Positions 37,955 through 45,216 of a DNA stretch of 52,030 nt are shown here, piece by piece. The notes beneath the pieces were generated by a model. It was given only the letters and a program-made list of their open reading frames with translations. It made no database searches and was not told where the DNA came from. How positions within the stretch are numbered: the stretch's first letter is position 1; every line of letters begins with the position of its first letter. Source of the stretch: Gemmatimonadota bacterium (lineage in GTDB: Bacteria > Gemmatimonadota > Gemmatimonadetes > Gemmatimonadales > Gemmatimonadaceae); the NCBI GenBank assembly GCA_003155795.1, contig PMEM01000011.1:5710-57739 (forward strand), given 5' to 3'. Position numbers and translations under genes: made by a program.

Positions 37955-38335
37955 CTACTCGGCAATGAGTGAACCGTGCAGCATGCTCATGCCGCACATG
38001 AATCCGTATTTTCCCGGTCGCGGCGGAGTCAGCTCGATGGTAGTCTTCTCGAACGCCGGAAGAAATTTCTTCACACCGAAATCCGGGAAGACGATCTCCT
38101 CCGAGCAGCTGGACGTTTCCTGGCGATCAAACGTCAGGCGAACAGGCTGCCCGCTTTTCACCCGGATCTGAGGCGGATCATATCCGCCTTTCACGATTAT
38201 CGCGATTTCGGCGATGCCGCCACTGTTCGCCGTGGGAATACTCACTGCGGCGCGGGGGGCGACGAAAAAGTACCAGTACACCCATGCGATGATCGCGGCA
38301 CCTGCCGCAATGACAATCCAGTCTGTAGAAGTCAT
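37955..38335 (-). CDS. Membrane-anchored cupredoxin-like copper protein
   Basis: 126 residues from the ATG at 38335, 13 bases after the copZ stop; the longer frame to 38389 overlaps copZ. One N-terminal helix (about 6-24, WIVIAAGAAIIAWVYWYFF) anchors the protein with its domain outside. The domain shows the cupredoxin pattern: YDPPQIRVKSGQPVRLTFDR, SSCSEEIVFPDFGV, and a C-terminal loop PGKYGFMCGMSMLHGSL with Cys, Met and His as likely copper ligands. Probably binds periplasmic copper released by CopA or presents it. Such proteins recur in copper operons of many bacteria. Confidence 0.88.
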   Translation of the reverse strand: MTSTDWIVIAAGAAIIAWVYWYFFVAPRAAVSIPTANSGGIAEIAIIVKGGYDPPQIRVKSGQPVRLTFDRQETSSCSEEIVFPDFGVKKFLPAFEKTTIELTPPRPGKYGFMCGMSMLHGSLIAE

Positions 38336-38348
38336 CAGCGCCGACGCG

Positions 38349-38567
38349 TCACGCTTCGCGGCCGGCAGGCTGAGCGGGATAGCCGGCATCGGTGACAGCT
38401 CCCGCTATGACAGACGGAGAAGCCTGGTGCGGGTCGAACGAGACTGTGGCAGATCCGATACTGACGTTCCCGACCGTCACACCGGCGATGCTCTTCAGCG
38501 CGTTCTCAACCCTTCCAACACAGTGTCCGCAACTCATCCCGGACACTTCCAGAGTCAGTGATTCCAC
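38349..38567 (-). CDS. copZ: CopZ-like copper chaperone
   Basis: 72 residues. The GTG at 38567 is chosen because GGGGAGGG ends six bases before it; a TTG at 38573 is also in frame but would touch the ribosome site. A single heavy-metal-associated domain with GMSCGHC binds Cu(I) and passes it to CopA. First gene of the copper operon, about 50 bases after the predicted transcription start. Confidence 0.93.
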   Translation of the reverse strand: MESLTLEVSGMSCGHCVGRVENALKSIAGVTVGNVSIGSATVSFDPHQASPSVIAGAVTDAGYPAQPAGREA

Positions 38568-38624
38568 TGCCAACCCTCCCCATAAACGAGATTCTACCGT
38601 GATCCTTCGACAGGCCGACGTTGT

Positions 38625-38654
38625 ATTGTAATATACCCCCGGGGGCTATGTCAA
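38625..38654 (-). promoter_or_regulatory. Copper operon promoter with CsoR box
   Basis: On the minus strand: TTGACA (38654-38649), 18-base spacer, TACAAT (38630-38625). The spacer contains ATAGCCCCCGGGGGTATA (38649-38632), a near-perfect palindrome that matches the known TACCCC-x-GGGGTA class of CsoR operators. Binding there would block RNA polymerase. Confidence 0.85.
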
Positions 38655-38761
38655 CAGCCTTACTGATTGGGCCAGCCCAGGTCGCGGATCACTCTCTTGG
38701 TTGGGCCGTCAGATACGCAGCAACCAGATAGACTCGTACCGTCGAGCAGAGTCAGCCGAGG

Positions 38762-40261
38762 TCAACTATCGGCGGTGTAATCCGCAGCACGTGTCTGATC
38801 ATTGCCGCGACCGACACCAGTCGCGTTGAATACGGCGCTGAGCGTACACGTCACGATCAGGTTCGCGATGAATGCGTAGAATGCTGAATACGCAGCGAGA
38901 TGAAATCCGCCTACTTGCAACGGAAAAATCGCGGTAAAATGCTGCGACGCCGCCATCGCGGTTCCGATCACCATTCCGACGGCCCATCCGGTCAACAATG
39001 CCCAACGGTGAAACCATCGTGTGTACAATCCGAACACGATCGTCGGAAAGGTCTGCAGAATCCATACTCCACCAAGCAGTTGGAAGTCAATCGCTTCCTG
39101 TCGTGCATTCTGGAGCAGAAGTATGAACGCGAGCGCGCCGAATTTCACTACCAGCGAGGAGACTTTCGCCATGCGTGCTTCCTGATGCGGTGTTGCATCC
39201 GGTCGAAAGTACTCGCGGTAGATGTTGCGCGTGAACAGGTTCGCCGTCGCGATGGACATGATTGCGGCCGGCACGAGCGCGCCGATCGCAATCGCTGAAA
39301 ACGCGATGCCCACGAACCACGACGGGAACATCATCTTGAATAGCGCTGGCACCGCGTACTGGGCACCGTAGACAGGGTCAGGCTTGATCCCCGCCGCAAA
39401 TGCCATGAATCCAAGCAGCGCGATGAGCCCAAGCAGGATACTGTACGCAGGTAGAAATGCTGCGTTGCGTTTGATGACGCCGCGACTGTTGCTGCTCAGC
39501 ACACCGGTGATGGAGTGCGGGTAAAGGAACAACGCGAGCGCCGATCCGAGAGCGAGCGTGGCGTATGAACCATACTGTGCAGGAGCGAGAAGTAGTTTCT
39601 GCTTCGGGATCGCCGAGAAGATGTGCCCATAACCGCCAAGTTTTGCGGGTATAATCATCACGGCCGCAATAACAACAATGAATATCAGTGCATCCTTCAC
39701 CAGTGCGATCATCGCAGGAGCACGCAAACCGCTGGAATAGGTGTACGCCGCGAGTATCACGAACGCGATGATAAGCGGTAGATCGCCTGCAAAGCCGGTG
39801 CCTCCGATCCCTACCGCTGCGAGCACCACCTGGATACCGACCAGTTGCAGCGCGATATATGGCATCGTGGCAAGAATCCCCGACGCAGCCACTGCGAGTG
39901 CAAGCGTGCTGCTGTCGTAACGACCTCTCACGAAGTCCGCTGGCGTGACGTACCCGTGCACCTTCGACACCGACCACAGCCTCGGCATTATCAGAAACAC
40001 GAGCGGATACACAAGGATCGTGTACGGGACCGCAAAGAATCCGATTGCGCCGGCACTGAATACCAGTGCGGGAACCGCGATAAACGTGTATGCGGTGTAC
40101 AGATCGCCACCCAGCAGAAACCAGGTGACGACAGTTCCGAAGCGACCTCCTGCAAGACCCCATTCATGCAGGAGATTCATGTCGCCGCGTCGCCAGCGCG
40201 CGGAAAAGAATCCGATACCGGTGACCAGCGCGAATAGCGCGATCATGACGCCGAGCGCCAC
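38762..40261 (-). CDS. MctP-like sodium:solute symporter (monocarboxylate)
   Basis: 499 residues from the GTG at 40261. About 13 membrane helices. The N-terminal part (FALVTGIGFFSARWRRGDMNLLHEWGLAGGRFGTVVTWFLLGGDLYTAYTF in segments) and YVTPADFVRGRYDSS match MctP-type carriers of lactate, pyruvate or related acids. The sequence upstream of the GTG in the same frame (LDSPNPEGFLN) also resembles the family, but no ATG, GTG or TTG lies there; a CTG at 40270 is possible. The preceding gene encodes the usual small DUF3311 partner. Confidence 0.9.
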   Translation of the reverse strand: MALGVMIALFALVTGIGFFSARWRRGDMNLLHEWGLAGGRFGTVVTWFLLGGDLYTAYTFIAVPALVFSAGAIGFFAVPYTILVYPLVFLIMPRLWSVSKVHGYVTPADFVRGRYDSSTLALAVAASGILATMPYIALQLVGIQVVLAAVGIGGTGFAGDLPLIIAFVILAAYTYSSGLRAPAMIALVKDALIFIVVIAAVMIIPAKLGGYGHIFSAIPKQKLLLAPAQYGSYATLALGSALALFLYPHSITGVLSSNSRGVIKRNAAFLPAYSILLGLIALLGFMAFAAGIKPDPVYGAQYAVPALFKMMFPSWFVGIAFSAIAIGALVPAAIMSIATANLFTRNIYREYFRPDATPHQEARMAKVSSLVVKFGALAFILLLQNARQEAIDFQLLGGVWILQTFPTIVFGLYTRWFHRWALLTGWAVGMVIGTAMAASQHFTAIFPLQVGGFHLAAYSAFYAFIANLIVTCTLSAVFNATGVGRGNDQTRAADYTADS

Positions 40262-40310
40262 GACGTTCAGGAAGCCTTCCGGGTTTGGCGAGTCAAGCCA
40301 GAGACTACGA

Positions 40311-40562
40311 TCACGGAGTTCCGTCCGGGACTTTCGGTCTCACTGGACGTTCGGACGCGTAAACCAGGATTGTTATAACGGCGCTGATTACTATCCAAAG
40401 GAACTGATACCAGTAAAAGAATGGTATCCCGTACAGCGAAGGCTCAATCGATGTGTAGCTGGAAACCCAGAGAGTTCCAACGTATGGAATGATCAGCAGA
40501 AGCGGGCTCGCGCGTCGCCATCCACGTTTGGGCTTTAGTGCCGCATCGTAATTGGTGTTCAT
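40311..40562 (-). CDS. DUF3311 small membrane partner of the symporter
   Basis: 83 residues from the ATG at 40562; a frame to 40622 adds 20 non-conserved residues. Two helices (about 21-38 and 50-68) with the family motif PLLLIIPYVGTLWVSSY and LYGIPFFYWYQFLW. DUF3311 proteins nearly always sit directly before MctP-like symporters and may be needed for their assembly or activity. Here 49 bases separate the genes. Confidence 0.88.
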   Translation of the reverse strand: MNTNYDAALKPKRGWRRASPLLLIIPYVGTLWVSSYTSIEPSLYGIPFFYWYQFLWIVISAVITILVYASERPVRPKVPDGTP

Positions 40563-40762
40563 CCAGGCCTCTGCCTCGTTGAGGAGCAGCGGTAAACTTA
40601 GGCCTGCAGGCCGCCGGGGCAACCGGGAAGGTTCAGTTGGCGCCAGTTACCCTGAGCGCGGCGGGAATGCGTTCCCGGGTCCGCGTGGTGAATTATGAGC
40701 GGGGATCGGATATTATTCAGGGTGCTACGATCCACCGTAGTCGCTTACAGACTGGAGGTTGG

Positions 40763-40933
40763 ATGAATAAGAAATCGTCCCGGAGCATTCCGGATTTCTC
40801 GCGTCACTCGACACGGCCCAAGGTCGTCACGCCTGATGCCTCGGCTCCGGTGAAGGCAAAGACCGTGAGTGCGACGCCGCCGCGGCCCAAGCCGCAGGCA
40901 ACTTCGGCGAAATCCGGCCAACGCGGACGCTAG
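40763..40933 (+). CDS. Short basic low-complexity protein
   Basis: 56 residues from the ATG at 40763, with GGAGG four bases upstream. Lys/Arg/Pro/Ser-rich (NKKSSRSIPDFSRHS, PPRPKPQATSAKSGQRGR), predicted disordered. Similar short basic proteins of unknown role exist in several phyla. It is flanked by convergent or divergent minus-strand genes. Moderate doubt whether it is expressed; the good ribosome site is the main support. Confidence 0.55.
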   Translation: MNKKSSRSIPDFSRHSTRPKVVTPDASAPVKAKTVSATPPRPKPQATSAKSGQRGR

Positions 40934-40950
40934 TCGCGCTGTACGGCGGC

Positions 40951-41952
40951 TCAGTCGGCGCGAAGGCCAGTAATTACCTCGGCCAGGATCTCATACGACC
41001 GCATGCGCGCCGCGTGGTCGTAGATCATTGATGCAGCGATAATCTCCTGCACACCCGTGGCTTCGATGAATTGCGCGAGGCCGCGCGCAACCGTCTCGGA
41101 CGAGCCGACAAACGAGGCAGCCAGCCGGGATGACGCCTGTGCCTTTTCGATCGGACTCCAGTAAGTCTCGATATCGTCGATAGGCGGCGGCAACTGACCG
41201 GGTGTTCCACGAAAAAGATTGGTGAACTGCTGCTGCGCCGACGTGAACAACCTTCGCGCTTCTGCATCAGTGGCAGCGGCGAAGACATTTACGCCAGCCA
41301 TCGCATACGGCTGTTCCAGTTGCGCTGACGGCTTGAACGACGAACGATAGGTTGCGAGCGCATCCATCAGCGCATCCGGCATGAAGTGCGATGCAAACGC
41401 GTACGGCAATCCGAATTCCGCGGCGAGCTGCGCACCAAAAAGACTCGATCCCAGAATCCAGAGTGGGACGTTTGTCCCGGCGCCTGGTACGGCGCGGATG
41501 TGTTGTCCGGGCTGTACCGGTGCCAGAAGCGCCTGCAGTTCCAACACGTCCTGTGGAAACCGGTTCGCACTCATTGGGTCGCGCCGTAGTGCACGCATGG
41601 TAGCCTGGTCCGCACCCGGCGCGCGGCCGAGCCCGAGGTCGATACGACCGGGATAAAGCGATTCCAGGGTACCGAACTGTTCCGCGATGATCATTGGCGC
41701 GTGATTTGGCAGCATGACGCCGCCGGCTCCAACACGAATCGTGCTGGTTCCTCCCGCCACATATCCAATCACAACAGCCGTCGCCGCGCTTGCGATGCCC
41801 GTCATGTTGTGATGCTCGGCGAGCCAGAACCGGTGAAATCCCAAGCGTTCAGCTTGCTGCGCCAGCTCGAGCGTGTGTCTCAACGCGTCGGCGGGAGTCA
41901 GTCCAACGGGTACGGGGGCGAGGTCCAGGACCGAGAAAAGAGGGGTACGCAT
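40951..41952 (-). CDS. Luciferase-like (LLM class) flavin-dependent oxidoreductase
   Basis: 333 residues, TIM-barrel monooxygenase of the bacterial luciferase type that uses reduced FMN from a partner reductase. Characteristic segments: [11 protein letters not shown] at the N-terminus, [54 protein letters not shown] and [28 protein letters not shown]. This is the subgroup named MsnO8/YhbW-like; the substrate is unknown. Last gene of a possible long minus-strand transcript that starts with the toxin-antitoxin pair. Confidence 0.93.
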   Translation of the reverse strand: MRTPLFSVLDLAPVPVGLTPADALRHTLELAQQAERLGFHRFWLAEHHNMTGIASAATAVVIGYVAGGTSTIRVGAGGVMLPNHAPMIIAEQFGTLESLYPGRIDLGLGRAPGADQATMRALRRDPMSANRFPQDVLELQALLAPVQPGQHIRAVPGAGTNVPLWILGSSLFGAQLAAEFGLPYAFASHFMPDALMDALATYRSSFKPSAQLEQPYAMAGVNVFAAATDAEARRLFTSAQQQFTNLFRGTPGQLPPPIDDIETYWSPIEKAQASSRLAASFVGSSETVARGLAQFIEATGVQEIIAASMIYDHAARMRSYEILAEVITGLRAD

Positions 41953-41979
41953 ACTTGGAAGGTATGCAAGTGCGCAGCT

Positions 41980-42468
41980 CTAGCCCTGGTCGATTCGCGC
42001 GTCGAACTCGTTACGAAATGCAAATTTCGTGTGGTCGGCCGGGATCACATGCTGATAGCTGTATGCTGCCGATGGAGGCAGCGATCCGAGCACACTTCGT
42101 CCGATCGCCAGGATCCCCACCACGATCAGCGCAAGCGCCACGATGATGCCGGCGAGTCGCACAGCGAGCTCGCTTCTGACGCTTTCGAGTTGCTGTCCAA
42201 TCAGGAAGGCTCCGTGCGTGACAACCGCGGCGAATATCATCAGGATGAGGTGGCCGGTTACCGCGTCGGGAAAAATTCCGCCCATCATGAGGGCTATGCC
42301 GAGGACGATCTGAAGATCGAGAAGACCGGCGAATGCCGTCGTAAGTCTGCGGGCGGCGAGAGGCGCGCCACCCGTGACCACGCTGTATGCCAACGCTATC
42401 AGCGCGGCGAGAGCGACAAGCAATATTACGTAGCGGAGCCCGGAGTGTGTGTAATAGAGAATCGTCAT
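41980..42468 (-). CDS. Four-helix membrane protein of unknown function
   Basis: 162 residues. Hydrophobic segments at about 10-28, 44-64, 72-93 and 106-127; several His residues near helix ends (YYTHSGLRY, AVTGHLILMIF, VVTHGAFLIG) in a spacing that could bind haem, but this is only a possibility. C-terminal tail polar. No family recognised firmly. It lies 53 bases after the kinase gene and 27 bases before the luciferase-like gene. Confidence 0.75.
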   Translation of the reverse strand: MTILYYTHSGLRYVILLVALAALIALAYSVVTGGAPLAARRLTTAFAGLLDLQIVLGIALMMGGIFPDAVTGHLILMIFAAVVTHGAFLIGQQLESVRSELAVRLAGIIVALALIVVGILAIGRSVLGSLPPSAAYSYQHVIPADHTKFAFRNEFDARIDQG

Positions 42469-42521
42469 GTACGTAAAATGAACTCGCGCACGTTATCGAG
42501 CACAAGCCGATCGCTTTCTGC

Positions 42522-45173
42522 TCACGGCGTCGTCGTCCGCATCACCCAAACGTCGCTCTGGAGGTCGGCGATCGTGAAGTACATGCGGCCAGCTCCGATG
42601 CTCCACTCAGGGCGGTATGACGGACGGTCCGGGTCATCGAAATGCGCGAGCTGCGTCGGCGCGCCGCCGTTGATCGGCATGGACCAGAATTCCGCGTTTC
42701 CTTTCGCGTCGTGCGACTTGAAATACAGCGTGCGGCTGTCGGCACTCCAAACGGGGTACTCTGCGTCCATCCGGCTCTTCGCTGAGTCGAGCATGGTGTG
42801 TTGCGCACCGGAGTCGGGGTCGATCATGAACAACGATCCGCCCAGCAGAGCATTGCTGTACGCGATCCAGTGACCGTCGGGAGACCAGGTTGGCCACGAT
42901 GTGAGGTAGGACGTAGCGGCGAGCTTCGTGCGATTGGTCGGTGTTCCCCACGTGCCGTTCGGATTCTGGTGCACGATGTAGACGCCGCCGCCGCCGTACA
43001 GTGTGTACGTGATCGACTTGCCGTCCGGGGACCACTGCGGCTTCGACTCCTGTTCCGGCGACCTCGTGACCGTCTGCACGGGACCGCCGTCGAGCGGGAG
43101 CACGTAGATGTCGCGCGATCCCGAGCGCCAGGAGTGAAAGGCCACCTTTGTGCCGTCTGGCGATGGCATAGGCGAGAAATCGTCGGTACTATCGAACGTG
43201 AGCTGCTCCGGTACGCCACGCGGAAGACGCATCCGGTAGAGTTCGGACGTCCCGCTCACATTGGAGTCGTAGTACAGCCACTTGCCGTCCACCGACGGCT
43301 CGGCTTCCTCCACCACCTGTGTCCCGCTGGTCACCTGCGTGGCGCTAGCCTCGCTCGCGCCACGCGGCGGAAATGGCAGCGACCAGACGTTCGACGTCTC
43401 CACCAGGCGGTCGTATGCGAAGTGCGTCCCATCCGTCGATGTCGAGATCGAGTGCGCGTCCAGTCCGGTAGTAAGACGCACGGGTGCGCCTTCGGCGTGG
43501 CCGTCGCTGTTGATTCGGAGTGCGTAGATGTCGCGCGGACCGAGCCTATTGGAGAGGTAGTACAGCCAGCGGCCGTCGCGCGACCACGCCGGACTCTGAT
43601 TGATCGACGTGCTGTCGGTCACAGGGACCACCGCGCCGTCGCGCACGCGGATGACCATCACGCGACTCGGTGACATGTTGCCGAAGAAGCGGCCCACGCG
43701 CGAGTAGAACGCGTTGCCGGAAGCGCACGCGATGAGCGCACCGCCGGGTGCCCAGCGGCAGAGTGCGGGCTCGGCCAAGCGCGCGAGCAGATGCGACCGT
43801 GCCGCTGCAGTACGCGTGAACACGGAGTCCGCAATCGTGTACACGATCCCCTGTCCATCTGGCGACCACGCGGCCGAGACGACGATTTCACCTGGTGTCG
43901 CGGGCAGCTCCGGTCGCGCGCTTCCGCCCGACGCCGGTGCGCTGAACACGCCACCCTCGGCGAGGAAGAGGATGCGTGTGCCATCCGGCGACCATTGCGG
44001 GTCGGTCTGGACATCCAGCGAATCGTCGGTGAGTGCGAGAGCGCGGCCGCCGCTCACCTGCCGCACGAAGATCCGCATGCTTGCCATGTTGCCCGATGCA
44101 TATGCCACGCTGCGTCCGTCGGGCGAGAGCGCTGGTGCGATCTCAAGCCCGGGATCCCACGTCACCTTTGTTGCACGACCAAAGCTCGTGACGGGCAGCG
44201 CTCCTGTCGCGGTACGGCGTCCCGCGAAGAAGGCGACGACAGCGACGACAATTGATGCGGCGAGCAGTGCGAGGATGAACGGGACGCGAATAGCGCGGCC
44301 CGGTGCCTGACGCAGCCTTGCGCCAGTACGCCGCACCGGCGCATCGGCTTGCAGGTTCCTGGCGAATTCGGCCGCGCTCCCGAACCGATCCGCCGGTAGC
44401 TTTTCCAGCGCGGTGAGTACCGCGGCCTCTACCGACTCCGGAATGCTGCGCCGCTGTGGGACGAGCGCGCGCGGCTCCTCCGTGATCACGCGCGCGACTA
44501 TTGCCTGCGTCGTCGGTCCGGTGAACGGCGGCTCACCGACTAGCATCTCGTATGTGACGGCTCCCAACGCGTACATGTCGGTGCGCGCATCGACGTTCCG
44601 CTCGCCCATTGCCTGCTCGGGCGACATGTATTGCGGAGTGCCGAGCGAGAGACCCGTCTGCGTCATCCTCTGTCCGCCAGCCTGCTCCACGGCGAGAGCT
44701 ATTCCGAAATCCGCGACGAGCGCGCGACCGTCGTGCAGGAGGATGTTCTCGGGCTTGATATCGCGATGCACCACACCGCGCTTGTGCGCGTACTCCAGTG
44801 CATCGGCAACCTCGGTCGCGATGCGTATCGCGTCGGCAATCGGGAGCTGGTGCTCGCGATCGAGCCGGTGCCGGAGCGTTTCACCCTCCACGTACGGCAT
44901 CACGTAGTACAGCAGTCCGTCAGCGGATCCTGAGTCGAACAAAGGCAGAATGTGCGGATGCTGCAGGTTCGCCGTGAGCTCGATCTCTTTCAGAAAGCGC
45001 TCAGGTCCGAGGATCGCGGATAGCTCGGCGTGTAGCACCTTGATCGCGACCTTGCGATGGTGCTTTAGGTCTTCGGCCAGGTACACCGTCGCCATGCCAC
45101 CCGCACCAAGCTCGCGCTCGATGCGATAACGACCCGCGAGCGATAACCCAAGGCGCGCGACGGACTCAGTCAT
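42522..45173 (-). CDS. Transmembrane Ser/Thr kinase with TolB/WD40 propeller
   Basis: 883 residues. Kinase domain about 15-275: glycine loop GAGGMATVYL, Lys45, HRD Asp138, DFG 155-157, GTPQYMSPEQ. One membrane helix at about 296-317. The extracytoplasmic half is a TolB-type beta-propeller with many SPDG blades (LSPDGRSVAYASG, WSPDGTRILFLA, WSPDGQGIVYTI, WSRDGRWLYYLS, PSPDGTKVAFHS, WSPDGKSITYTL, WSPDGHWIAYSN, WSADSRTLYFKS). Probably senses a ligand or protein outside and phosphorylates cytosolic targets. It follows the TPR-type kinase by 43 bases and belongs to the same transcript, most likely. Same architecture as 48830-51511. Confidence 0.92.
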   Translation of the reverse strand: MTESVARLGLSLAGRYRIERELGAGGMATVYLAEDLKHHRKVAIKVLHAELSAILGPERFLKEIELTANLQHPHILPLFDSGSADGLLYYVMPYVEGETLRHRLDREHQLPIADAIRIATEVADALEYAHKRGVVHRDIKPENILLHDGRALVADFGIALAVEQAGGQRMTQTGLSLGTPQYMSPEQAMGERNVDARTDMYALGAVTYEMLVGEPPFTGPTTQAIVARVITEEPRALVPQRRSIPESVEAAVLTALEKLPADRFGSAAEFARNLQADAPVRRTGARLRQAPGRAIRVPFILALLAASIVVAVVAFFAGRRTATGALPVTSFGRATKVTWDPGLEIAPALSPDGRSVAYASGNMASMRIFVRQVSGGRALALTDDSLDVQTDPQWSPDGTRILFLAEGGVFSAPASGGSARPELPATPGEIVVSAAWSPDGQGIVYTIADSVFTRTAAARSHLLARLAEPALCRWAPGGALIACASGNAFYSRVGRFFGNMSPSRVMVIRVRDGAVVPVTDSTSINQSPAWSRDGRWLYYLSNRLGPRDIYALRINSDGHAEGAPVRLTTGLDAHSISTSTDGTHFAYDRLVETSNVWSLPFPPRGASEASATQVTSGTQVVEEAEPSVDGKWLYYDSNVSGTSELYRMRLPRGVPEQLTFDSTDDFSPMPSPDGTKVAFHSWRSGSRDIYVLPLDGGPVQTVTRSPEQESKPQWSPDGKSITYTLYGGGGVYIVHQNPNGTWGTPTNRTKLAATSYLTSWPTWSPDGHWIAYSNALLGGSLFMIDPDSGAQHTMLDSAKSRMDAEYPVWSADSRTLYFKSHDAKGNAEFWSMPINGGAPTQLAHFDDPDRPSYRPEWSIGAGRMYFTIADLQSDVWVMRTTTP

Positions 45174-45216
45174 TCAATCTTCCAAAAAAGGAGTCGCAAA
45201 CATAGCTCGCGGCAAC

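Noticed and set aside
41701..43673. Plus-strand frames of 390 and 291 residues
   Set aside because: Antisense to the 4-TM protein and the TolB propeller kinase; composition is Arg/Cys/His-rich as expected for shadow translation of GC-rich genes.
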